Below, piece by piece: positions 45,982 to 54,773 of a stretch of 64,000 nt of DNA (its first letter is position 1; each line of letters begins with the position of its first letter). The position numbers and the translations under genes are program-made. This DNA is from Phocaeicola vulgatus. GTDB lineage: Bacteria; Bacteroidota; Bacteroidia; Bacteroidales; Tannerellaceae. The stretch lies in assembly GCA_022009975.1 (NCBI GenBank), contig CP091733.1:1787001-1851000 (forward strand), in the 5' to 3' direction. The notes under the pieces were generated by a model. The model saw only the letters and a list, made by a program, of their open reading frames with translations. It searched no databases and was not told the DNA's origin.

Positions 45982-46545
45982 ATGAAAAAGATAATTGGAC
46001 TTGTGATGATGCTCTGTTGGGTATCTTTTATTACCTCATGTAATAAAACGACCTCCTATACAGATATGTTGAAAGCTGAAAAAAAGGCTATTGAAAGGCT
46101 GATGGATTCAAATGGGTTTGTTGTTTTATCTGATTATCCAAAAGATGGAGTGTTTAAAGAGAATGAATTTTACAAACTGAGCAATGGTGTCTATTTAAAT
46201 GTGATTGATTCCGGAAACGGGAACCATGCAGTATCCGGAAGCACACAAGTAGTCTGCCGCTTCAAGGCTCGCCTTTTCTTGTCAGACACAACAGTGATAG
46301 ACGGATTTTCCAGCTCCCAGTTCCCGGTCACATTCAAATATGGAAACAACCAGCCTATCCAGGATGAAAGTTCCTTCTCCAACCTGAACGACTTTGTAAG
46401 CGAAGGATTGGCTTCTGGTTTACAATACGCAGGAGACAGTTCACTCGTAAAACTTATTGTCCCCTTCAAAGTTTCGTCCTCGACTTTCATGAAGACAGGC
46501 GATCCTATTTTCTTTGAAAAGGTAAGATATATATTTGAGAAATAA
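45982..46545 (+). CDS. DUF4827-type lipoprotein (FKBP-like fold suspected)
   Basis: 187 residues. The signal MKKIIGLVMMLCWVSFITSC ends in a lipobox. The mature part begins CNKTTSYTDMLKAEKKAIER and has DYPKDGVFKENEFYKLSNGV, then VVCRFKARLFLSDTTVIDGF and a C-terminal FMKTGDPIFFEKVRYIFEK. Arrangement and sequence match DUF4827, a Bacteroidales envelope protein related in outline to FKBP-type peptidyl-prolyl isomerases. Family activity is unproven. It is followed by glmM in the same direction after 23 bases, so the pair is probably co-transcribed. Intact. Confidence 0.7.
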   Translation: MKKIIGLVMMLCWVSFITSCNKTTSYTDMLKAEKKAIERLMDSNGFVVLSDYPKDGVFKENEFYKLSNGVYLNVIDSGNGNHAVSGSTQVVCRFKARLFLSDTTVIDGFSSSQFPVTFKYGNNQPIQDESSFSNLNDFVSEGLASGLQYAGDSSLVKLIVPFKVSSSTFMKTGDPIFFEKVRYIFEK

Positions 46546-46568
46546 AGACTTAGTTTAATGCAATATAT

Positions 46569-47957
46569 ATGACACTAATTAAATCTATTTCAGGTATCCG
46601 CGGCACTATTGGCGGGACACCGGAAGATGGCTTAAATCCATTGGCCATCGTGAAATTTGTAGCCGCATACGCTACATTCATTCGTAAACACAAAGGTAGC
46701 ATCTAACAAGATTGTAGTAGGCAGAGATGCCCGTATCTCCGGTCCGATGGTCAAACAAGTTGTTTTAGGCACATTGACAGGAATGGGATTCGATGTGGTA
46801 GACATTGACTTATCAACTACACCAACCACAGAATTGGCAGTAACAAAAGAAGGGGCTTGCGGTGGTATTATTTTAACAGCCAGCCATAATCCTAAGCAGT
46901 GGAATGCTTTGAAACTGTTGAATGAAAGAGGTGAATTCTTGAACGCAGCCGAAGGTGCTGAAGTTTTGGAATTGGCTGCCAAGGAGAATTTGTATTTGCA
47001 GATGTAGACCACTTAGGGAAAGTGATTACAGACACAACATACATACAAAAACATATAGATGACGTTTTAGCTTTGGACTTGGTAGATGTAGAAGCCATCA
47101 AAGAAGCTAATTTCAAAGTTGCCATTGATTGTGTAAATTCCGTTGGTGGTATTGCTATTCCTGCTTTATTGAGGGCATTGGGCGTTCAGCAGATCTTGGA
47201 ATTGAACTGCGACCCTACCGGACATTTCGCACACAATCCGGAACCTCTGCCAGAACATTTGACAGACATTTCCAACTTAATCCGTACAGAAAAGGCAGAT
47301 GTCGGATTCGTCGTTGACCCGGACGTAGACCGTTTGGCTATCGTATGCGAAATGGAGAAATGTTCGTTGAAGAATACACTTTGGTCGCTGTCGCTGATTA
47401 CGTATTGAGCCACACTTCCAGGAAATACGGTAAGCAATTTAAGCTCAAGCCGTGCTTTACGAGATGTTACCCGTAGATATGCAGGATGTGAATATAACGC
47501 AGCCGCAGTAGGTGAAGTCAACGTTGTAACCAAGATGAAAGCGACAAACGCAGTCATCGGAGGTGAAGGCAATGGCGGTGTCATCTATCCAGCCAGCCAT
47601 TATGGACGTGATGCCTTGGTGGGTATTGCACTCTTCTTGACTCATTTGGCAAAAAAGAAGATGACAGTAAGCCAGCTCCGCACTACATATCCGGAATATT
47701 TCATCTCTAAACAGAAGGTTCAATTGACTCCGGAAATCAATGTAGACGCTATTCTTGCCAAAATGAAGGAGAAATTCGCACAATATGACATTACAGACAT
47801 AGACGGCGTAAAGATTGACTTCCCAGATAAGTGGGTACATCTCCGCAAAAGTAACACAGAGCCTATCATCCGTATCTATTCTGAAGCTCACTCCATGGAT
47901 GAAGCAAAAGAATTGGGCGATGAAATGATTAAGATTATTCAAGACTTGTGCAAATAA
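46569..47957 (+). CDS. glmM: Phosphoglucosamine mutase/phosphomannomutase family enzyme (four frame breaks)
   Basis: About 463 residues when repaired. MTLIKSISGIRGTIGGTPED is the typical GlmM-like start. The catalytic phosphoserine is in IILTASHNPKQWN, the metal loop in VGFVVDPDVDRLAIV, the sugar loop GGEGNGGVIYPASHYGRDAL and the phosphate loop LRKSNTEPIIRIYSEA. It interconverts glucosamine-6-phosphate and glucosamine-1-phosphate for UDP-GlcNAc, or hexose phosphates; Bacteroidales annotate this type as GlmM, but specificity is not provable by eye. Frame slips near 46703, 47005, 47350 and 47430 break it into pieces. As this gene is normally essential, and all motifs survive, errors are the best explanation. 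Confidence 0.85.
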
Positions 47958-47995
47958 TCAGGCTTTCTTAAAATAGCCGTAAGCACACAACAATA

Positions 47996-48164
47996 AGGCG
48001 GTGTGTCATAATTGTAAACTGCTGTGTTACTTTCGGAATTCGACCTCAGTCATTTACATCAGTAAACTCCTGTCGGTCTCATCCTCAGTGCCTTGCATTT
48101 TGCTAATTCTGACACGCCTAAAAGAAGCTGTATCAAAACTATTGTTTTTGACACAGCCCCTTTA
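47996..48164. repeat. Interspersed palindromic element, copy E (full length, reversed)
   Basis: 169 bases in opposite orientation to copy B. GCGGTGTGTCATAATTGTAA opens it, and GCTAATTCTGACACGCC and then the hairpin GCTGTATCAAAAC...GTTTTTGACACAGCCCC close it. It lies between convergent glmM and the sugar dehydrogenase gene and can terminate both. Confidence 0.85.
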
Positions 48165-48357
48165 TAGGTTTTTTATAGATATTAGTCTTTAAAGCAAAAA
48201 GATTGTTTAGGTTATCTGGTTGCAAAGATTACTCTTTTATTCAAAATACCCAAACAAAAAAACATATTGTACAACATCTTTTTGAATACTTTTGCCCTTA
48301 AGACTTACGTTCTCACACTTCTAAATGAATCATACGATTATATCTTCAAACCGGTTG
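48165..48357. other. AT-rich intergenic stretch
   Basis: About 190 bases without a gene. Minus strand ATGTTGTACAATATGTTTTTT (48262-48282, shown in part as TTGTACAA) resembles the upstream region of the lipoprotein at 2870. Nothing else is seen. Confidence 0.3.
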
Positions 48358-49655
48358 TTACAAACTCCAATATACCAATTGATGGATTTGATGACGGTAA
48401 ACTCCTTTAATATCAGCAAAAACAGCTTTTCCGTTTGCCCATGCCCAAAAATCCTTTTCACTAAGGGCAGCGTATTTCTTATGTGCGACAGCTAAGACGA
48501 TAGCATCATACGTTCCCTTTGGAGCTTCAGACAATTGTATATTATAAGCTTGCTTTACTTCAACTGCGGAAGCGTATGAATCCACAACATCCACAATTGC
48601 CCCAAAATCTTCAAACTCATGAATCATATCAACTACTTTTGAATTCCGGATATCTGACACATTCTCCTTAAAGGTTATGCCCAATATCAGGACACGTGCA
48701 TTCAATATATTCTTCCCTAACGATATTATCTTCTTGACTACTTTCTTAGCTATATATCGTCCCATAGAGTCATTGACGAAACGACCGGAATTAATCATTT
48801 TAGGATGATACTGCAACTCTTTCGCTTTATGAACCAAATAATAAGGATCGACTCCAATGCAATGCCCGCCCACCAATCCAGGAGAGAAATGGAGAAAATT
48901 CCATTTTGTGCCAGCCGCCTCCAAAACATCATACGTATTGATTCCCATCCTGTCAAAAATGATTGACAATTCATTCATCAAAGCTATATTCACATCCCGT
49001 TGGGTATTTTCTATGATTTTTGCCGCTTCTGCCACTTTGATACAAGGAGCGACATGAAGGTGTGCTTCTGTCACGACTGCTTCATATACTTTGTATATCT
49101 CTTTTACAGCCTCATCATCACATCCTGAAACAATTTTCACAGTGTTTTGAAGTGTATGCATCTTGTCACCCGGGTTAATCCTTTCTGGAGAATAGCCATA
49201 TTTAAAATCCTTCCCTGCTTTCAAGCCTGCATTCTTCTCCAAAAGAGGTAAGCAATCTTCTTCCGTACATCCCGGATAAACAGTTGATTCATACACGACA
49301 TAATCGCCTGCGCTTAGTACAGAACCAACCATCTGCGTAGCCGACAAAAGCGGAGTCAAATCTGGTTCGTTATGCTGGTCGATAGGCGTAGGAACTGCGA
49401 TTATAAAAAAGGAAGCCTTCTGAAGTTCTGCGATAGAAGAGGTAAAAAGAATATCGCGGTTTCGGAACGATGAATTCTCCGATTCCCCATTCGGGTCTTC
49501 TCCATTCTTCAACTCCTCCAATCGTTCTTCATTTATATCAAACCCAATAACGGACATGGTACGAGCCAACTCGAGGGCTATCGGCAAACCGACATATCCC
49601 AATCCTACTACGGCAATGCGCTTTTCTTATCTTTCAATTCAGCACTGATACTCAT
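48358..49655 (-). CDS. Nucleotide-sugar (UDP-sugar) dehydrogenase (one frame break)
   Basis: About 432 residues. The NAD site is AVVGLGYVGLPIALELAR. EYTVYPGCTEEDCLPLLEKN-like and YGYSPERINPGDK follow in the first domain, the catalytic Cys in GGHCIGVDPYYLVHKA, and the last domain has LILGITFKENVSDIRNSKVV. This is the four-electron dehydrogenase type that makes uronic acids such as UDP-ManNAcA, UDP-GlcNAcA or UDP-GalNAcA for surface polysaccharide. The true start is ATG 49655 (MSISAELKDKK). One A is missing near 49625 before RIAVVGLGYVG, so a naive reading starts at 49602. No other capsule genes are adjacent, so its pathway is unknown. Confidence 0.88.
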
Positions 49656-49688
49656 TCTTTTTTCCTTTAAGTTGTTATAACCCATTCA

Positions 49689-50687
49689 TTAGAACGACCA
49701 AGCATTTTTATTAACTTTGGCTTCCACCTTTTTCTCTATTTTATCCGGCAATGCAGGAAAGAAATCTATCCCAGTTACAGCTTCGACACTATCCACAGGA
49801 ATCATCAAATCCTTCAGTTGCTTGGAACCATAATCCCGGTTGTCAAGTAGAAAACCTACTGCTTCATATTGATTGTCCTTAATCGTACATATCACTTTGT
49901 AAAACTGCTCAGGAATGGCGACATGGTTCTTGCCCATTCTCTTCAACCCAGTCTTAATCACCGGTCCGGTTGCAATCAACAATGCGCCATTATCAACAGC
50001 CCACATACGGCATTGTTCCTCTAAGTCTTTCCAGATTCCTCTATTCAATTTAGGCTTCTGAGGAGTAATATTGCTCAAATAAAACGACTCTTGCATCGCT
50101 TGCAAAGACCATTTCATATCTCCAGCCGGAGCCAAATGCCCACGGTCGTATCCCGTTCCAGTATAATCTTCGTTGAAGGCAGAAGCGCCTTTCACATCCG
50201 GATCTATCACGAACTTATTCTTCCGCTCTATCTTTGTGCTTTGAACCTCTTCCCGTGTCAATTCGTAGGCTACCCAATTGGCAATCCTGTAATCGGAATT
50301 ATAGGAAACTGTATACCCTTTATGCCGTATGACTTGTTCCGTCTTCTTTACCACACAAACCGGTAATTCCGCATTCGCAGGTAGTTTGACTTTCTCTAAA
50401 GTTTTTTTCTCAGGCTGAATATTTTGAGTTTCTGCCGCATCATTTTTCTTCTTTACTGGAGCACTCTCCTTTTCCGGAAACATCACTCCTGTTTTTTCCA
50501 ACCTAATGACTTCAGAAGCAAATATCTCGAAATAAGGAGAAAGCTTTTCATAAGAAAATAAAGTTCCAGCTATCACCACTACGACAAAGCAAGCTCCATA
50601 AAAAAAACTTTTTATCCGAGCCAAAGTATCCTTTGTTGCTTTCGATTTTTTACGTTTCGTATTATGTACACCCTTCTTTCTAACCAT
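49689..50687 (-). CDS. Membrane-anchored DNA/RNA non-specific endonuclease (NUC1-like)
   Basis: 332 residues from ATG 50687. A basic start (MVRKKGVHNTKRKKSKATKD) and one membrane helix (FFYGACFVVVVIAGTLFSYE) anchor it in the inner membrane, facing the periplasm. A disordered stretch follows, and then the beta-beta-alpha-metal nuclease with TGYDRGHLAPAGDMKWS (DRGH, the general base His) and SFYLSNITPQKPKLNRGIWK, which holds the metal-binding Asn. It cuts DNA and RNA without sequence preference. A longer frame to 50771 adds 28 unlikely residues. Intact. Downstream of three tRNA genes on the same strand. Confidence 0.85.
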   Translation of the reverse strand: MVRKKGVHNTKRKKSKATKDTLARIKSFFYGACFVVVVIAGTLFSYEKLSPYFEIFASEVIRLEKTGVMFPEKESAPVKKKNDAAETQNIQPEKKTLEKVKLPANAELPVCVVKKTEQVIRHKGYTVSYNSDYRIANWVAYELTREEVQSTKIERKNKFVIDPDVKGASAFNEDYTGTGYDRGHLAPAGDMKWSLQAMQESFYLSNITPQKPKLNRGIWKDLEEQCRMWAVDNGALLIATGPVIKTGLKRMGKNHVAIPEQFYKVICTIKDNQYEAVGFLLDNRDYGSKQLKDLMIPVDSVEAVTGIDFFPALPDKIEKKVEAKVNKNAWSF

Positions 50688-50774
50688 ATAAAACAAAAAA
50701 AGTCCATATAATCTATTTTTAGTAAAAAAATAGTTATACAGACAAACTTTAAATAAATCTATTACCATCAATAG

Positions 50775-50858
50775 TACGTAGGATGAGACTCGAACTCACA
50801 CGCCGTAACCGGCACTACCCCCTCAAAGTAGCGTGTCTACCAATTCCACCACCTACGC
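50775..50858 (-). tRNA. tRNA-Leu (anticodon GAG)
   Basis: 84 bases. The acceptor GCGTAGG pairs with CCTACGT, the anticodon arm is CTACT-TTGAGGG-GGTAG, a long variable arm is typical of Leu, and the T-arm GTGAG-TTCGAGT-CTCAT is present. No CCA is encoded. Confidence 0.93.
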
Positions 50859-50877
50859 ATTTAGTGTTTATGCGTAG

Positions 50878-50960
50878 TGCCCAGAACAGGACTCGAACCT
50901 GCACAGTTGCTAAACCACTCGCACCTGAAACGAGCGCGTCTACCATTCCGCCACCTGGGC
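50878..50960 (-). tRNA. tRNA-Leu (anticodon CAG)
   Basis: 83 bases. The acceptor GCCCAGG pairs with TCTGGGC, the anticodon arm is CTCGT-TTCAGGT-GCGAG, with a long variable arm and the T-arm GCAGG-TTCGAGT-CCTGT. It lies 19 bases from the Leu-GAG gene, so both are probably cut from one transcript. Confidence 0.93.
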
Positions 50961-51003
50961 ATTTCATTACATCTAAAAAGACAATCTCTCCTTGTCTATC
51001 CAG

Positions 51004-51076
51004 AGCGGAAGACGGGACTCGAACCCGCGACCCTAACCTTGGCAAGGTTATGCTCTACCAACTGAGCTACTTCCGC
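51004..51076 (-). tRNA. tRNA-Gly (anticodon GCC)
   Basis: 73 bases. The acceptor GCGGAAG pairs with CTTCCGC, with U as discriminator as usual for bacterial tRNA-Gly. The anticodon arm is AACCT-TGCCAAG-type with GCC, and the T-arm is GCGGG-TTCGAAC-CCGTC. First gene of the three-tRNA cluster. Confidence 0.93.
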
Positions 51077-51180
51077 AATTGCGACTGCAAAGTTAGCTAT
51101 ATTTTTCAATTATCCAAACTATCATTCATTTTTTTGTTCTTGCTCCATGTTTTTTCTGCTAATGAAAACATAAAGCAAAT

Positions 51181-51345
51181 GGCTGTGTGTCATAATCGCA
51201 AACTGACATGTTGCATTCTGAATTCGACCTCTGTCATTTACATCTGTAAACTTCTATCGGTCTCTTCCTCAATACATAACTTTTTTGCTAATTCTGACGC
51301 ACCATAAAGGGCTGTATCAAAACAGACGTATTGATGCAGCCCCAT
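51181..51345. repeat. Interspersed palindromic element, copy F (full length, reversed)
   Basis: 165 bases, the same orientation as copy E and more diverged (GGCTGTGTGTCATAATCGCA to GGGCTGTATCAAAACAGACG, then GATGCAGCCCC). It lies between the tRNA cluster and the end of the purine nucleoside phosphorylase gene and can act as its terminator. Confidence 0.8.
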
Positions 51346-51363
51346 CCATCGGATAAAGAAATA

Positions 51364-52177
51364 TCAAATTCGAGAGACCAAGGTTGAAAATAAAACAGAC
51401 ATCTGACCCGCTGCTCGGTTTGCTGCTACTATCACATCATTGGCATCATTTACAAAGTCATCTGCAAAGTGATAACCTTCATTGGTAATCACTGACATAC
51501 CAAACACGGATATCACAATGACGTGCAACAATCACTTCCGGAACCGTACTCATTCCAATCGCATCACCACCAACTTTACCATAAAAAGCATATTCAGCAG
51601 GTGTTTCATACGAAGGTCCTGTCAAGCCTACATACACACCCTTCTTCACAGGAATATTCTTTTCCGCTGCGATGGCTTCCATCTCCTGTATAAATGCCCG
51701 GTCATAAGCTCTCGTCATATCTGGGAAACGAGGACCAAAGTCTTCTTTGTTTGCTCCTATAAGTGGATTAGGAAGCATATTGATATGATCTCTTATAATC
51801 ATCAAATCTCCCACCTTGAATGAAGTGTTAATGCCTCCGGCAGCATTTGAGACAAAGAGGTTCTTAATCCCTAACAATTTCATCACACGTATCGGATAAG
51901 TCACCTGTTCCATCGTGTATCCTTCATAATAATGGAAACGTCCCTGCATGGCAAGTACCTGTTTTCCTCCCAACTTCCCACAAATAAAGTTCCCTTTATG
52001 CCCTGTGGCAGTGGAACGTACGAAATGGGGGATTTCATTATACGGGATAATCGTTGCATCTTCAATCTGTTCCGCCAACGAACCTAACCCACTACCCAAA
52101 ATAATTGCTGTTTCCGGATTTCCGGTAACACGCTTAGCTAAATATTCAGCTGTTTCTTTGTACTGCTTGTCCATCAT
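51364..52177 (-). CDS. Purine nucleoside phosphorylase (one frame break)
   Basis: About 271 residues. It splits inosine/guanosine with phosphate to base and ribose-1-phosphate. Motifs: ETAIILGSGLGSLAEQIEDA, RSTATGHKGNFICG (phosphate), MQGRFHYYEGYTMEQVTYPI, LFVSNAAGGINTSFKVGDLM, LTGPSYETPAEYAF and GMSTVPEVIVARHCDIRV. This is the trimeric PunA/DeoD2-type family. One base is lost near 51492 (HCDIRV to MSVITNEGYHF); the true end reads GQMSVLFSTLVSRI and stops at 51364. The start at 52177 (MMDKQYKETAEYL) is chosen over 52219, as it lies just after the deaminase stop. It is in an operon with the SAH/MTA deaminase, a purine salvage pair. Confidence 0.9.
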
Positions 52178-52191
52178 CCTAATATATTTAA

Positions 52192-53454
52192 TTAACGTTT
52201 CACCAAATTGTATGCACATCGAGCTGCCTCTTCCATGATTTCTTCTTCATTTGGAACTTTCTTCCCCTGCATCAATACTTTTCCATTACAAACAACCGTA
52301 TCAACGCAACTTCCGTTTGCTGCATAAACCAAATTAGAGACAAAGTTGAAATTGGGTGTAAAAGCCGGTATTTTCAAATCTATCAAGACAAGATCTGCCA
52401 ATGTACCCTCTTTTACTCTCCCGGCATTAAGCCCTAATATATCAGCTCCGGTAGAGGTCGCTGCTTCAAACATCTCTTCTGCTGTCAATGTTTCCGGGTC
52501 TTTTCTCCAAGCTTTACCAATCAAAGAGGCCAACTTCATTGTCTCTACCATGTCTAAATTGTTCGAGGATGAGCAACCATCCGTTCCAAGCCCTACTTTT
52601 ATTCCAGCTTTTTTCATCTCTTTAAATTTAAACTGAATACCAGATACGAGCTTTAAGTTGGAAGCCGGATTATGTATTACTTTTACACCGTGGTCAGCCA
52701 ACATCCGAATCTCATCATCATCGACATATATGCCATGGGCAATAATCAATCTCGGAGAAAGTACACCTAACTTATACAAATAACGGACTGGAGAAAGTCC
52801 AAATTTCTCTATCGAGTTTTTTACTTCCTCCTCTGTTTCAGCAAGATGCAAATTAACCAACACATTTCTCTCACAAGCAAATTTGTCTATCCACTGCAAC
52901 AATGAACCAGATACAGTATATATAGCATGGGGACCGACTACATACTGAATCCTTGAACCATACTCTTCTGCTACTTTATAAAGCTTTTCACACTCCAGTT
53001 TAGCCTTTTCTGTTTGAACTGGGTCAAACCAGTCAAAATAAGTGGGAGACAAATACCCTCGAATACCCATCTCTTCCACAGCATCCGCAGTAGCCTTGAA
53101 CTTTTGATACATATCCAAAAAAGTAGTCGTACCACTCTTTATCATTTCAAGGCAAGCCAACTTAGAGCCCCAATAGACATCCTCTTGAGTCAACTTGGCT
53201 TCATTCGGCCAAATCTTCTCTTCCAACCACGGCATCAGTTTCATATCGTCCGCAAATCCACGGAACAGAGTCATGGCTGCGTGTGTATGACCATTTACCA
53301 TTCCTGGAATGACTGCCTTACCTGAAGCGTCAATGGTCTCTACAGCTTGTACGTCTAAATCTTTACCTATCTTCTTTATGATATTACCCTCAATGAATAT
53401 ATCCATTGGTTGCATATCCAACTGGGCATTCTTTATCAAAATCGAACTCTTCAT
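52192..53454 (-). CDS. mtaD: S-adenosylhomocysteine/methylthioadenosine deaminase (amidohydrolase)
   Basis: 420 residues. It deaminates adenosine moieties of SAH, MTA or adenosine to inosine derivatives. Metal ligands and pocket: IPGMVNGHTHAAMTLFRGFA (HxH), GTTTFLDMYQKF, VNLHLAETEEEV (His), IIAHGIYVDDDEI (His) and KVGLGTDGCSSSNNLDMVET (Asp). The N-terminal beta part (IDASGKAVIPGMVNG) and the C-terminal GTLADLVLIDL are typical of the cytosine-deaminase-like branch. It starts 1 base after the helicase gene stops and ends 14 bases before the phosphorylase start. The two products act in sequence on purine nucleosides, so the operon makes functional sense. Intact. Confidence 0.85.
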   Translation of the reverse strand: MKSSILIKNAQLDMQPMDIFIEGNIIKKIGKDLDVQAVETIDASGKAVIPGMVNGHTHAAMTLFRGFADDMKLMPWLEEKIWPNEAKLTQEDVYWGSKLACLEMIKSGTTTFLDMYQKFKATADAVEEMGIRGYLSPTYFDWFDPVQTEKAKLECEKLYKVAEEYGSRIQYVVGPHAIYTVSGSLLQWIDKFACERNVLVNLHLAETEEEVKNSIEKFGLSPVRYLYKLGVLSPRLIIAHGIYVDDDEIRMLADHGVKVIHNPASNLKLVSGIQFKFKEMKKAGIKVGLGTDGCSSSNNLDMVETMKLASLIGKAWRKDPETLTAEEMFEAATSTGADILGLNAGRVKEGTLADLVLIDLKIPAFTPNFNFVSNLVYAANGSCVDTVVCNGKVLMQGKKVPNEEEIMEEAARCAYNLVKR

Positions 53455-53455
53455 C

Positions 53456-54767
53456 TTACGAAAATCTTGCTTTTAAATTTTTAATTTTTTCTGTCTGAAT
53501 CAAGGGAAGCAATGCTTTCTTCTTTCCTCTCTTGACCGCCACAAAAGAAGAGGCTTCAAATATTTCTATGATTCCCACATCCTCCATTTCCAATTTCCCT
53601 TTCTGGCAAAGAAAACCTACAATATCTTTCTTACTGACTTTATCCCTCTTGCCACGAGAAATGACCAAGGTCTCCCAATCGGGAAGGTTGGGTTTCTTTG
53701 GCTGGGCAGAAAGAAAGAACTCTTTTGGTTCAGGACTAATATACTCCGGCAATGTTTCTGATTCATTTAATATAACATAAGAAGCTCCTTCTTTGTTCAT
53801 TCGGGCAGTTCGACCATTGCGATGCACGAATGACTCTTCACTGAGCGGTAGATGATAATGGATAATATGCCGCACCTCTGGAATATCCAATCCTCGTGCA
53901 GCCAAGTCTGTAGATACAAATATTAACACTACCATTACGCAGTAATGCCAACCTCTGTTCCCTATCGACTTGTTCCATTCCCCCATGAAACCCTATATTA
54001 AAGACATGCTTCCTTGTCAGGAAATCGCTAACTCTCTCCACGGACTCCCTATAATTACAAAAGACCAACGCCGACTCTCCAGACAATTCACCCAACAACG
54101 CATATAGCGTATCCAGTTTGTCTTTACCCGGAGATTCAACCTTATATAATTTCAAACCCTTGACACTCTTACGAGCTGTCAAAAAAGATATTCGTTCCGG
54201 ATAGTTTAACCCGACAAAAGAAGGTATCTCAATGCTTTCTGTCGCAGAAGTCAAAATACGTCTTTTCACATAAGGAATGCGGGAAATGATTTTCTTCATC
54301 TCCGTTGTAAACTTCATCTCCAACGACTTGTCAAATTCGTCTAAAACAAGTGTATGGACATCCGACAGATTCAAGTTTCCTTTCTCTATATGATCCAACA
54401 ATCGTCCAGGTGTTCCAACTAACAAAACGGGAGGATGTTCCAAACTTCTTTTTTCCATTTGGAAAGGATGTCCTCCATAGCAACAAGAGACCTTCATGCC
54501 GGTTCCTAATGAGCGGAACACGGCTTCTATTTGCAAAGCCAATTCCCTTGAAGGTGCAACGACTAATGCCTGAACACGTTCTTCTGCTTTTAACTGGGAG
54601 AGCAAGGGCAATAGAAAGGCTAAAGTCTTACCAGAACCTGTCGGACTCAATAATATCAAATCCTTACGATTCTCTAAACGCATCACAGTTTCTTGCATTT
54701 CATTAAGCTGAGTAATGCCTATGCGTGCTAACACATCCTTTATTGAACAACTATTTATCTGCTCCAT
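53456..54767 (-). CDS. DEAD-box RNA helicase with DEFD motif II (one frame break)
   Basis: About 437 residues. Motifs: Q-motif region ITQLNEMQETVM, I LLSPTGSGKTLAF, Ia APSRELALQ, Ib VGTPGRLLD, II VLDEFDKSLEM (DEFD instead of DEAD), III LTSATES, IV ALVFCNYRESV, V STDLAARGLDIPEV, VI HRNGRTARMNKEG. It unwinds short RNA duplexes with ATP, probably in ribosome assembly or RNA decay. The C-terminal 70 residues (KVSKKDIVGFLCQKGKLEME to VAVKRGKKKALLPL) look like the DbpA RNA-binding domain, so it is of the DbpA type. The frame slips near 53930 between LRNGSVN and IFVSTDLAAR. It overlaps nothing and starts 6 bases after the M1 gene stop. Confidence 0.87.
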
Positions 54768-54773
54768 AATCCA

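Noticed and set aside
50783..51307. 174-codon plus-strand open frame
   Set aside because: It runs through three tRNA genes on the other strand and into the interspersed repeat.
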